Position numbers and translations under genes: made by a program. Positions 29,372 to 37,188 of a stretch of 64,000 nucleotides of DNA are shown here, in pieces (position 1 is the stretch's first letter; the number at the start of each line of letters is the position of its first letter). A model generated the notes under the pieces. It saw only the letters and a program-made list of their open reading frames with translations, was not told where the DNA came from and searched no databases. Source of the stretch: Mechercharimyces sp. CAU 1602 (GTDB taxonomy: Bacteria > Bacillota > Bacilli > Thermoactinomycetales > JANTPT01); contig NZ_JANTPT010000001.1 of NCBI RefSeq assembly GCF_024753565.1, positions 1,939,336 through 2,003,335 of the forward strand, given 5' to 3'.

Positions 29372-30388
29372 TCAACTGCTACCACATCCTCCTCCACCGC
29401 AGCTACTACCACAACTACTGCCACTATCTCCACAGTCAACACCACTACAACTACTACCGCATCCGCTCGTCGAGTTCAATCCAGAGTCCGATCGGGGTGA
29501 ATAACCACCCAGCGCATACACAGTGTTGTATATACTGTTATACTGATTCGCATGATGTAAGGAGAGGAAGAGACACATTGAAAGTGTGCCGATCACTCCT
29601 TCTGTCACGGGGAGCGTAGAATGATATTGTTTCGGGTTAATACCACTTTGTTCCACCCTCACTTTCATATCTTCGTATACTTTTATCTGGTAACGACCCA
29701 TTTCTTCGGCCAGCACTCTTGTATCTACTACACCTTCTGATGAACGCCAAGCTATAGGAACAACCCCTGTATTGTTATGAGCGAACCCAGCTAACCACTC
29801 CTCAGGCATAGGAATGGCAAAAAACTTCCCCCATGTCTTATTACTAAACTTAGTGGGGAAATAGAGATAACAATAAACCAAATCAAAACAGAGTCGCTGT
29901 TCAGGAGTAGATGCCTCCCCTTTCGCATGGGGTTCGTGGTGGAGATATGTACCGAGAAAGGCATGTGTAAATTTTTCGTATTCACGGGTAAACATCAACA
30001 TCTCATGCCAGATTTTATCAACATCAGCACTATACATTTCAACCGAGCGTAGTACAGCTGTCATGACAAAAAAACGCTTCGTCTCAAACCAAAAGTTTTC
30101 CCATTCGCTATCTGTCCACTTCTGCTCAGCTTGAACGCGCTTACGCACCTTCGCTATGTATTCTTCATCCAAGGAATTTTCCAGTCGAGTAACTATCGCA
30201 TACATCTCATCGTAAAATTTAATACTATGCTGTTGAATACCCAGATTCTCCATAGTGTATAAACGAGCCCGTTCAGCTAGTATAGCCCCCTCGCGTCGAG
30301 CACGCTCATCAGATATATATTTGACCACACTGATAACCACAATGATCATAAAGAAAATAACGAATACAAGCATCATCATCCATTCCAT
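29372..30388 (-). CDS. Membrane-anchored GRDP-like protein with Cys/Gly-rich tail
   Basis: A 338-residue protein with an N-terminal membrane anchor (MLVFVIFFMIIVVISVVKYI), a helical charged region, and a motif VDKIWHEMLMFTREYEKF then FLGTYLHHEP that matches the pattern DxxWH...TxxY...G.(x)HHxP of glycine-rich domain-containing (GRDP/DUF1399) proteins. The C terminus is a low-complexity Gly/Cys/Ser tail with eight Cys residues in about 29. Function is unknown; the tail could bind metal or form disulfides if extracytoplasmic. GAGAGG precedes the ATG. It lies upstream of hmp, which has its own promoter. Confidence 0.7.
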   Translation of the reverse strand: MEWMMMLVFVIFFMIIVVISVVKYISDERARREGAILAERARLYTMENLGIQQHSIKFYDEMYAIVTRLENSLDEEYIAKVRKRVQAEQKWTDSEWENFWFETKRFFVMTAVLRSVEMYSADVDKIWHEMLMFTREYEKFTHAFLGTYLHHEPHAKGEASTPEQRLCFDLVYCYLYFPTKFSNKTWGKFFAIPMPEEWLAGFAHNNTGVVPIAWRSSEGVVDTRVLAEEMGRYQIKVYEDMKVRVEQSGINPKQYHSTLPVTEGVIGTLSMCLFLSLHHANQYNSIYNTVYALGGYSPRSDSGLNSTSGCGSSCSGVDCGDSGSSCGSSCGGGGCGSS

Positions 30389-30565
30389 CTTTTACATCCT
30401 CTCATAATACCATTTGTTCTTTCTATCTATTCATACTGTTTTTCTATAAAACTAGGTAAATCCTCTTTTGCTGCTATAATTCATGTTTCTTCGTCTGTTT
30501 TCAAATAACCGTCATAACCTCTACTCTCTACATCGTGATATAGTGAGAACAGGAGGTGCGATAGC

Positions 30566-30868
30566 ATGAGTTCACCCTTAAATCGCTTTCGTTTCATCAG
30601 TACATTAGAAGGGATATCATTCTTATTATTACTAGGGATCGCAATGCCCTTAAAATATATCGCCGACTGGCCGTATGGTGTCACTGTCGTTGGCTGGGCG
30701 CACGGCGTTCTGTTCATCCTTTATTTTATGGCACTTGCACATGTTTGGTTTACCGAACGATGGTCATTAATCCGTCTCTTTCTTGCTGGGGTCGCATCGG
30801 TTCTCCCATTTGGAACATTTATCTTTAATGCTCGCATAGCAAAGAACGAGGGGGATTTACGTTCTTAG
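30566..30868 (+). CDS. DUF3817 integral membrane protein
   Basis: A 100-residue membrane protein of the DUF3817 family. The N-terminal FRFISTLEGISFLLLLGIAM then PLKYIADWP and the central GWAHGVLFILYFMALAHVW are its conserved signatures, and about three transmembrane helices are visible. The domain also occurs at the end of some MFS-type transporters; alone, its role is unknown. GGAGGTG precedes the ATG. The gene is divergent from the GRDP-like gene. Confidence 0.86.
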   Translation: MSSPLNRFRFISTLEGISFLLLLGIAMPLKYIADWPYGVTVVGWAHGVLFILYFMALAHVWFTERWSLIRLFLAGVASVLPFGTFIFNARIAKNEGDLRS

Positions 30869-31187
30869 ATCTAGTAGCGCTCTAAAAACCAGAGTGCTCC
30901 CCATCCCTATGAAAAGAGACAAGGAACAAAGCGACTAGTCCATCAATATTCATAGCTACTTTTTTATTGCACATTAATATGATCACCGACCAGAATATTA
31001 GGACAACCTGCATTTTTTGAAGAAAGAATACTGAAGAACCACATTCGGGTACGTGCGCTATTATGCCTCTAAACGATAGTGGTTCTTTCCTTTCTGCTTA
31101 CAATTACTTATGAAGTAAGTCACTCATTTTCATGAATAGCCGCTCAAAAAGAATATTAAGCTATATCGATCAAGTTTCACAATGATT
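30869..31187. other. Gene-free stretch, start of an AT-rich island
   Basis: No supportable gene. It holds a weak 8-bp hairpin (AGCGCTCT at 30876 with AGAGTGCT at 30891) lacking a T-run, and a near-perfect 10-bp inverted repeat GAAGAACCAC (31033) / GTGGTTCTTT (31079) with a long spacer. I assign neither a function. Confidence 0.5.
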
Positions 31188-31709
31188 TCAATCATAACAC
31201 TCATCAATCGGCTTAGTTTTTTTCAAAATTCGCATGAGTATATAGTCTACTAACCAAAACACCATTGCAAAAAAAATGAAGAAAATATAAATCGGATTAT
31301 ATATCATCATAGTGTAAAATCCATATGAATCTTTTGTTAGAAGTCCTATAAAGATAACAAGCAAATATGGAATAAGAAAAAAAATCCACCATCTCCCCTT
31401 AGGAATCATCTTAATTAGTATCAAAATTATTACTACCAGTAGATAGATTGATAAGATTACTAATGTCTCTTCAAAATATTCTTTAAAAGTGACAAAAGTA
31501 AATGGAAGATGAATACCTCCAACTATATGTAGCACGAAAGTTGGTAAAGTTTTTTCCTTAGTTATTCTTTCAGCAAAATACGATCCCAATCCCCCATATA
31601 TAATAAAGATCGGAAGCAAAACGCCACACACTACGAGTATGATTTCGTGAAAAGAAGAAAAAAACATAAATCCACCTAACACGAGGTAGCAACATAGAAC
31701 AAAAAACAT
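31188..31709 (-). CDS. Orphan multi-pass membrane protein
   Basis: A 173-residue very hydrophobic protein with five to six likely membrane helices (for example ILVVCGVLLPIFIIYGGLGS, VILSIYLLVVIILILI, WIFFLIPYLLVIFIGLL) and a charged tail KKTKPIDE. I do not recognise the family. The ATG at 31709 has no ribosome site. The frame stays open upstream, and GAGGAG (31759-31764) lies 7 nt before an in-frame ATT at 31751, giving MNLLLRKIITGSIL, so translation may start there. The gene lies in an AT-rich island with decayed sequence, suggesting recent transfer. Confidence 0.6.
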   Translation of the reverse strand: MFFVLCCYLVLGGFMFFSSFHEIILVVCGVLLPIFIIYGGLGSYFAERITKEKTLPTFVLHIVGGIHLPFTFVTFKEYFEETLVILSIYLLVVIILILIKMIPKGRWWIFFLIPYLLVIFIGLLTKDSYGFYTMMIYNPIYIFFIFFAMVFWLVDYILMRILKKTKPIDECYD

Positions 31710-31779
31710 TAATATAGATCCAGTAATTATTTTCCTTAATAATAAGTTAATCTGATTACTCCTCAGTAGAATAATGTAA

Positions 31780-32266
31780 TTTTGTAAAATAAAATATACT
31801 ATAATTAGGATTCAGGATTGGTCACCTGAAGGATCAATCACTTATCATAATGATCAAGTTTTAACTACAAAATTAACAGAGAGTAGAATAACTACCATTT
31901 TCAAAGTGATAAAACACTTCCAATGGAATGATTTTGAGAGTGATGATGGTTTATTCGAAAAACATAGAAATGGTAACAACATATAGATACCCAAAGATAA
32001 TACGTATATCGATAACAAAATAAATCCTACTAAATAAATATATAACATGCAGTATCCATTCAAAAAGGCGGGTCCCCAGAAAATAATTAGAAAACAATAA
32101 ATAGTGTGGTGTAGAGATAAATGATGAATTAAAAGAAACCATTCCCTATAAACCAATGGAATTAGAAACCATTGTACTTAATGGAAGATATGAGAATAAT
32201 CGTTCCAGGAGCACTACTACCATTCCTGCAAAAAACCAGATTATCCTAGGATTAGGTCGTTTGTAA
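31780..32266 (+). pseudogene. Decayed plus-strand gene of unknown family
   Basis: Three hydrophilic, protein-like stretches lie in order on the plus strand. The first (31780-31983) reads IQDWSPEGSITYHNDQVLTT..., meets TAG at 31984 and continues in the same frame as IPKDNTYIDNKINPTK to a TAA. A second short piece follows at about 32047-32100 (MQYPFKKAGPQKIIRKQ). The third (32105-32266) reads EINDELKETIPYKPMELETI... with an ATG at 32156 and a TAA at 32264. No start codon with a ribosome site exists at the 5' end. This looks like one gene broken by stops and frameshifts, but no family is recognised. Confidence 0.4.
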
Positions 32267-32330
32267 GATATGCTTCCTTTATCCCTCTTGACAAAGCACC
32301 TAACCCACTCTGCTTTATGTTTACCAATTT

Positions 32331-32340
32331 ATGCTATAAT
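32331..32340 (+). promoter_or_regulatory. Extended -10 promoter element
   Basis: TGCTATAAT at 32332-32340 is a perfect extended -10 (TGnTATAAT). A TTGACA at 32288-32293 is too far upstream to pair with it. The element lies 34 nt before a strong hairpin. Confidence 0.45.
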
Positions 32341-32346
32341 TTTTAT

Positions 32347-32424
32347 AACCACCAACCCCTTTTCAGAAGCAATTAAGCAACCTCAGTTCGATTGTGATCG
32401 AACTGGGGTTGCTTAGTCTCTTTT
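32347..32424 (+). ncRNA. Candidate small RNA ending in a terminator hairpin
   Basis: From the start expected after the extended -10 to the end of the T-rich tail is about 75 nt, with no ORF of note. Most of it is the terminator hairpin plus about 27 nt of pyrimidine/A-rich leader (AACCACCAACCCCTTTTC). It might equally be the tail of a lost gene's transcript. Confidence 0.3.
32374..32424 (+). terminator. Strong terminator hairpin
   Basis: Arms TAAGCAACCTCAGTTCGAT (32374-32392) and ATCGAACTGGGGTTGCTTA (32397-32415) pair with a G-U/mismatch in the middle and a TGTG loop. TCTCTTTTGTTCTT follows on the plus strand. Confidence 0.75.
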
Positions 32425-32494
32425 GTTCTTACAGTCTACTTTGCAAAGGTAAGTTCAGCCATACCTGTACTTGTCTTTTATTCACTTTATATCC

Positions 32495-32938
32495 TTAACC
32501 GCAGTACTTGTCATACGCAGCTGTCAAGTCACTAGCTATCGCCTCTAAGTCACGATTTTCGATCTCAAGACGATGAATCATATGAACCAATTTCCCATCT
32601 TTCATCAACACAAATGAAGGTGATGATGGGGGCATATCAACAAAGTATTCACGCGCCTTTGCTGTCGCCTCTTTATCTTGACCAGCAAACACCGTGAACA
32701 AATGGTCCGGTGTTTTTTCATGTTGAAGTGAATGGGCAATCGCTGGACGGGCTAAGCCTGCCGCACAACCACATACTGAGTTAACCACGATCAGGGCGGT
32801 ACCTTTTGCACCTTCTCCTTCCAGTGCTGTCGTTACCTCTTCTGCGGTCGTTAATTCTGTAAAGCCTATACGTGTTAATTCATCCCGCATCGGCTGAACC
32901 ATCATTTGCATTTGTTGAATATAAAAGTTTTGCGCCAT
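32495..32938 (-). CDS. Bacilliredoxin BrxA/BrxB-family protein
   Basis: A 147-residue thioredoxin-like protein of the YphP/YqiW family. Its CGC active site in VVNSVCGCAAGLARPA removes bacillithiol from S-bacillithiolated proteins after oxidative stress. The downstream FAGQDKEATAKAREYF and PPSSPSFVLMKDG segments are also conserved. AAGGAGGAGGG precedes the ATG. It lies 64 nt after the IclR-type regulator gene on the same strand and could be transcribed with it. Which of the two bacilliredoxins it is cannot be told here. Confidence 0.93.
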   Translation of the reverse strand: MAQNFYIQQMQMMVQPMRDELTRIGFTELTTAEEVTTALEGEGAKGTALIVVNSVCGCAAGLARPAIAHSLQHEKTPDHLFTVFAGQDKEATAKAREYFVDMPPSSPSFVLMKDGKLVHMIHRLEIENRDLEAIASDLTAAYDKYCG

Positions 32939-33002
32939 CGTTATCCCTCCTCCTTCTTCTCTCTTATTGTATCCATTCCCATAGCCAACGTCTACCTGCC
33001 AC

Positions 33003-33749
33003 TTACCTGACCGCCATCTTCTCCATACGCTTAGCGGCTTCGGTCACCTCAGTCGAGATTTCCTTCATTCTATCCACTGTTAAACGGCTAACCGGACCTG
33101 ATACGGCTAAAGCCGCAATAATATGCCCTGAACGGTTGCAGATGGGTACCGCGATCGCTGATGCTCCTGCCTCCCGTTCAGCTACACTGGTTGCATATCC
33201 CGTTTTTCGGATATCCTTTAACTGAAGCAAAAACAATTCCTTCTCACCCTCATTTGCCCACTCAATCCGCTGTAAAATCATATCTTGTGTCGGTTTATCT
33301 GCATAGGTGAGCAACACTTTACTGGATGCACCAACCGATAGTGGCATTCGTTCACCTACTGGTGCAACACGACGAATCGTCTGCTTGCTTTCCACCGCTT
33401 GTACTCGAATACGTTCAATTCCATCCCGTACATATAAACTGACCGTTTCGTCCAAAGTATCTCTTAAACGCTCCATTTCGGGTAAGAATAAAACAGCCGG
33501 GTCATGAGCTTGTGTCAAATTGGAGGAAAGCTCCCATAGTCGGAAACCGAGTCGATACCGTTCATTCTCTTGATTCCGAATAAGAAAGCCCTTTTTCTCC
33601 AACGTTGTCAGTAAGCGGTACACGGTACTCTTGTTTAGCCCTGTTTTTCTCGCAATCGCTGTCAAACTTAATTCGGACTCATCAATAAAGCAACATAATA
33701 TGTCCAAGGCCCGCTCAGCCGCTCGAACCGTCAATTTGTTATCTTCCAA
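33003..33749 (-). CDS. IclR-family transcriptional regulator
   Basis: A 248-residue IclR-type regulator: an N-terminal winged helix (RALDILCCFIDESELSLTAI, then ARKTGLNKSTVYRLLTTLEK) followed by a GAF-like effector domain (MPLSVGASSKVLLTY, ATSVAEREAGASAIAVPI). IclR proteins control small-carbon-source pathways in response to a metabolite. The start is a TTG at 33749 with AAGGAGG about 10 nt upstream; that ribosome site lies inside a small hairpin. It is divergent from aconitase, with a Fur-like box between them. Confidence 0.9.
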   Translation of the reverse strand: MEDNKLTVRAAERALDILCCFIDESELSLTAIARKTGLNKSTVYRLLTTLEKKGFLIRNQENERYRLGFRLWELSSNLTQAHDPAVLFLPEMERLRDTLDETVSLYVRDGIERIRVQAVESKQTIRRVAPVGERMPLSVGASSKVLLTYADKPTQDMILQRIEWANEGEKELFLLQLKDIRKTGYATSVAEREAGASAIAVPICNRSGHIIAALAVSGPVSRLTVDRMKEISTEVTEAAKRMEKMAVR

Positions 33750-33751
33750 AA

Positions 33752-33767
33752 CAAGGAACCCTCCTTG
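33752..33767 (-). promoter_or_regulatory. Hairpin covering the iclR-type gene's ribosome site
   Basis: CAAGGA (33752-33757) and TCCTTG (33762-33767) form a 6-bp stem with a 4-nt loop. On the transcript the AAGGAGG ribosome site lies within it, so translation could be dampened when it folds. Confidence 0.4.
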
Positions 33768-33820
33768 TGTTTCACTCTGTGAAATTCGTTTTCTCCTCTC
33801 ATTATACGCCTCAACGCTCT

Positions 33821-33826
33821 ATTATA
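33821..33826 (-). promoter_or_regulatory. -10 element of the iclR-type gene
   Basis: TATAAT on the minus strand at 33821-33826. A second TATAAT-like element lies at 33801-33806. No good -35 pairs with either; the region 33844-33849 overlaps the Fur-like box. Confidence 0.4.
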
Positions 33827-33847
33827 AAAGAGGGTACTAATGAAAAA

Positions 33848-33862
33848 TGATAATCATTCTCA
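33848..33862. promoter_or_regulatory. Fur-like box between iclR-type gene and aconitase
   Basis: TGATAATCATTCTCA matches the 7-1-7 Fur consensus TGATAATnATTATCA at all but one base. It would overlap the -35 region of the iclR-type promoter and lies about 90 bp upstream of the aconitase start. Which gene it controls is inference. Confidence 0.6.
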
Positions 33863-33916
33863 TTGAAATCAAGGCTTTTCTCAATAAAAAAGTAGCCTTC
33901 ATTCCCATTTAGGGTC

Positions 33917-33945
33917 TATACAAAATGAAATCACAGCGATATAAT
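33917..33945 (+). promoter_or_regulatory. Sigma-A promoter of aconitase
   Basis: TATACA (33917-33922) and TATAAT (33940-33945) are separated by 17 bp, with the predicted start near 33952 and a leader of about 75 nt. Confidence 0.6.
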
Positions 33946-34026
33946 ATTACTGGAAAAGAAACATCGTTTCATCTAATGAAACTTATCGGGATGTAGTGTG
34001 AATTCAAAAACAAGGAGGATATCCTC

Positions 34027-36741
34027 ATGAACAAAGATGCTTATGGCATTCGCTCTTCATTAGAAGTTGGCGGTAAAAAGTATACCTATTACAGCCTACC
34101 TGAACTTGAAAAACAAGGTTTGTCCAATGTAACCCAACTTCCTTACTCTATCCGCGTTCTCTTGGAAGCGGCAATTCGTCAATACGACGGTACCACCGTA
34201 ACCAAAGAACATGTTGCGCGCTTACTTAACTGGTCCGATTCAAAAGATACAAAAGAGATCGCTTTCAAACCAGCACGGATCGTATTACAAGACTTTACAG
34301 GTGTGCCCGCAGTAGTTGACCTTGCTGCTCTCCGTTCTGCGATGGAACGTGTAGGTGGAGATCCAGAACGAATCAATCCACTTATCCCTGTAGACTTGGT
34401 TATCGACCATTCCGTTATGGTAGATCGCTTCGGTACCGACGATGCGCTCGAATACAATATGAATATTGAATTCGAACGGAATGCAGAACGTTATCGTTTA
34501 TTGCGTTGGGCAAAAGAAGCTTTTAATAACTTCCGTGCTGTTCCGCCAGCAACTGGAATTGTTCACCAAGTAAACTTGGAATACTTGGCTTCTGTAGCTG
34601 CTACCCGTGAGGTAGACGGTGAACTTGAAGTGTTCCCTGATTCTCTCGTCGGAACAGACTCCCACACCACCATGATCAATGGTTTAGGTGTTGTTGGTTG
34701 GGGCGTAGGCGGAATTGAAGCAGAAGCGGGCATGCTCGGACAGCCTCTCTACTTCCTTACCCCTGAAGTAATCGGCTTTAAATTGACCGGTAAGTTGGCA
34801 GAAGGGGCAACCGCCACTGACCTAGCGCTTACGGTTACCGAAAAGCTGCGCCAAAAAGGTGTAGTTGGGAAGTTCGTCGAGTTCTACGGTCCAGGACTAA
34901 ATAGCTTAACCCTCGCCGACCGCGCCACCGTTTCCAACATGTCCCCTGAGTACGGGGCTACCATCGGCTTCTTCCCTGTAGATGAGGAATCCCTCAACTA
35001 CTTACGTATGACCGGTCGCGAAGAAGAGCAAATCGAATTAATCAAAGCTTATTATGAAGCACAAGGTATGTTCCACACCCCAGAAGCTCCAGAACCTACC
35101 TTCACAGACACACTGGAACTTGACTTGGGCGATGTTACACCTAGCTTGGCAGGACCACGCCGTCCACAAGATCGCATTGAGCTCACCCATATGAAAGAGC
35201 ACTGGAACGAAATCATTACCAAACCACTCAGTGAAGGTGGTTTTGAGCTCACCCCTGAAGATCTCAAGAAGAGTGCGAAAGGGATCAACCGTGATGGCGA
35301 AGAGTACGAGCTTAACAACGGCTCTGTCGTAATTGCTGCTATCACTAGCTGTACCAATACCTCCAACCCTTCGGTTATGCTAGGGGCGGGTCTGGTTGCG
35401 AAAAAAGCTGTCGAACTCGGAATTAAGCGTGCTCCTTATGTAAAATCCAGCTTAACTCCCGGTTCCAAAGTAGTTACAGACTACCTTGAGAAATCCGGTT
35501 GTTTAGAAGCCCTAGAAGAGCTTGGATTTAACCTTGCCGGTTATGGTTGTGCTACATGTATCGGTAACAGCGGTCCACTTCCACAAGATGTAAGCGATGC
35601 TATCAACGAAGGTGACCTGACTGTGGCATCCGTCTTGAGTGGTAACCGTAACTTCGAAGGACGTATTCACCCAGAAGTGAAAGCAAACTACCTAGCTTCA
35701 CCACCATTGGTTGTTATCTATGCCCTAGCTGGTACAGTCGATATTGACTTGGAGAAAGATCCGATCGGATACGGTCATAATGATCAGCCCGTCTATTTCA
35801 AAGATCTGTGGCCAACCACCAAAGAAGTACAAGAAACGATGGAACATGCTGTTAGCGCAGAGCAATTTAAGGAAAAATACGCACGTGTCTTTGATGAAAA
35901 CGAGCGTTGGAACCAAATGGAGACCCCTACCGGCACCATGTACGACTGGGATGAATCCTCCACCTACATTCACGAGCCACCATTCTTCGTGGATATGGCA
36001 CCGGATATGGAGAATATCAGTGAAATTAAAGGCGCTCGTCCCCTCGCCATGTTGGCTGACTCGGTTACAACTGACCATATCTCACCTGCAGGTGCGATTG
36101 CCAAAAACAGCCCAGCGGGACGCTTCTTGCAAGAACGGGGTGTAGAACTAAAAGACTTTAACTCATACGGTTCTCGCCGCGGAAACGACCTAGTGATGAC
36201 ACGTGGAACCTTTGCCAATATCCGCATCCGTAATCAAATGGTTCCTGGCACAGAAGGTGGGGTAACCAAACACATCCCATCAGGTGAAACGATGGCCATC
36301 TTCGATGCAGCGCAAAAATACAAGGAAGAGAACACTCCATTGATCGTGCTTGCCGGTAAAGAATACGGTACCGGTAGTTCCCGTGACTGGGCGGCTAAAG
36401 GAACACTTCTTCTCGGTGTGAAAGCAGTTATTGCAGAGAGCTTTGAGCGAATTCACCGTAGCAACCTCGTAGGCATGGGAGTATTGCCGCTCCAATTTGC
36501 AAACGGAGAAAGTTGGAAATCTCTAGGTTTAAATGGTGAAGAAACATTTGACATCATCGGTCTTGATAACAACATCCAACCACAACAAACACTAAAGGTC
36601 CTTGCTACACGTGACGGCAAATCTACCGAGTTCGAAGTGATTGTACGGTTAGACAGCCAAGTGGACATCGAGTACTACCGTAATGGAGGTATTCTTCAAA
36701 CCGTTCTTCGTCAAATCTTCAACGAATCAAAAGAAGCGTAA
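34027..36741 (+). CDS. acnA: Aconitate hydratase (AcnA/CitB type)
   Basis: A 904-residue aconitase that interconverts citrate and isocitrate in the citric acid cycle using a [4Fe-4S] cluster. Cluster cysteines are visible in [15 protein letters not shown] and in [13 protein letters not shown]. The substrate-binding SRR-type sequence is in [20 protein letters not shown], and [16 protein letters not shown] is in the swivel domain. Its length fits the CitB/IRP1-like class, whose apo form can bind RNA. CAAGGAGG precedes the ATG. A VOC gene abuts its stop codon. Confidence 0.97.
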   Translation: MNKDAYGIRSSLEVGGKKYTYYSLPELEKQGLSNVTQLPYSIRVLLEAAIRQYDGTTVTKEHVARLLNWSDSKDTKEIAFKPARIVLQDFTGVPAVVDLAALRSAMERVGGDPERINPLIPVDLVIDHSVMVDRFGTDDALEYNMNIEFERNAERYRLLRWAKEAFNNFRAVPPATGIVHQVNLEYLASVAATREVDGELEVFPDSLVGTDSHTTMINGLGVVGWGVGGIEAEAGMLGQPLYFLTPEVIGFKLTGKLAEGATATDLALTVTEKLRQKGVVGKFVEFYGPGLNSLTLADRATVSNMSPEYGATIGFFPVDEESLNYLRMTGREEEQIELIKAYYEAQGMFHTPEAPEPTFTDTLELDLGDVTPSLAGPRRPQDRIELTHMKEHWNEIITKPLSEGGFELTPEDLKKSAKGINRDGEEYELNNGSVVIAAITSCTNTSNPSVMLGAGLVAKKAVELGIKRAPYVKSSLTPGSKVVTDYLEKSGCLEALEELGFNLAGYGCATCIGNSGPLPQDVSDAINEGDLTVASVLSGNRNFEGRIHPEVKANYLASPPLVVIYALAGTVDIDLEKDPIGYGHNDQPVYFKDLWPTTKEVQETMEHAVSAEQFKEKYARVFDENERWNQMETPTGTMYDWDESSTYIHEPPFFVDMAPDMENISEIKGARPLAMLADSVTTDHISPAGAIAKNSPAGRFLQERGVELKDFNSYGSRRGNDLVMTRGTFANIRIRNQMVPGTEGGVTKHIPSGETMAIFDAAQKYKEENTPLIVLAGKEYGTGSSRDWAAKGTLLLGVKAVIAESFERIHRSNLVGMGVLPLQFANGESWKSLGLNGEETFDIIGLDNNIQPQQTLKVLATRDGKSTEFEVIVRLDSQVDIEYYRNGGILQTVLRQIFNESKEA

Positions 36742-37107
36742 ATGAATATCAATCGACTACACCATGTGCAGATCACCATACCACAAGGGAATGAGTCGTT
36801 AGGAAAACATTTTTACTGTGAAATTCTTGGTTTACCAGAAGTAATAAAACCCGCGTCCCTTCAAGGACGCGGGGGATTCTGGCTCCAATTAGGCCCTCAG
36901 CAAATTCATATCGGTACTGAAGCCCATGTAAATCGTCTCGCTACCAAAGCACATATCGCCTACGAGGTAGATGATCTTAAAACTTGGCATACTCACTTAA
37001 AGCAACATCAAGTTGAAATAATAGAGAGTGTACCCATCCCCGGGTTTGCCCGTTTTGAGTTTCGTGATCCCTTTGGTAACCGTATCGAAATGATACAATC
37101 GATTTAA
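36742..37107 (+). CDS. VOC/glyoxalase-superfamily protein downstream of aconitase
   Basis: A 121-residue vicinal-oxygen-chelate protein (NINRLHHVQITIPQGNESLG ... FYCEILGLPEV ... FRDPFGNRIEMIQ). The C-terminal DPFGNRIE motif and His residues near the start are typical metal-site positions of this fold. Its ATG directly follows the aconitase TAA, so translation probably depends on ribosomes leaving aconitase. The substrate is unknown. The unit ends at a strong bidirectional terminator. Confidence 0.86.
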   Translation: MNINRLHHVQITIPQGNESLGKHFYCEILGLPEVIKPASLQGRGGFWLQLGPQQIHIGTEAHVNRLATKAHIAYEVDDLKTWHTHLKQHQVEIIESVPIPGFARFEFRDPFGNRIEMIQSI

Positions 37108-37149
37108 TATGTCATCAGTGGATTTTCATATAAACGGTTTACCTTACAC

Positions 37150-37188
37150 AAAGGGGTGCCTTCAGTTGAAGGCACCCCTTTGTTTTTT
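37150..37188. terminator. Bidirectional terminator after the aconitase-VOC unit
   Basis: Arms AAAGGGGTGCCTTC (37150-37163) and GAAGGCACCCCTTT (37168-37181) with TTTTTT following on the plus strand; the convergent ABC ATPase gene ends here too. Confidence 0.92.

Noticed and set aside
31854-32156. Minus-strand hydrophobic frame of 100 codons
   Set aside because: It is antisense to the hydrophilic plus-strand stretches, has no ribosome site, and antisense of hydrophilic AT-rich coding sequence often looks hydrophobic.
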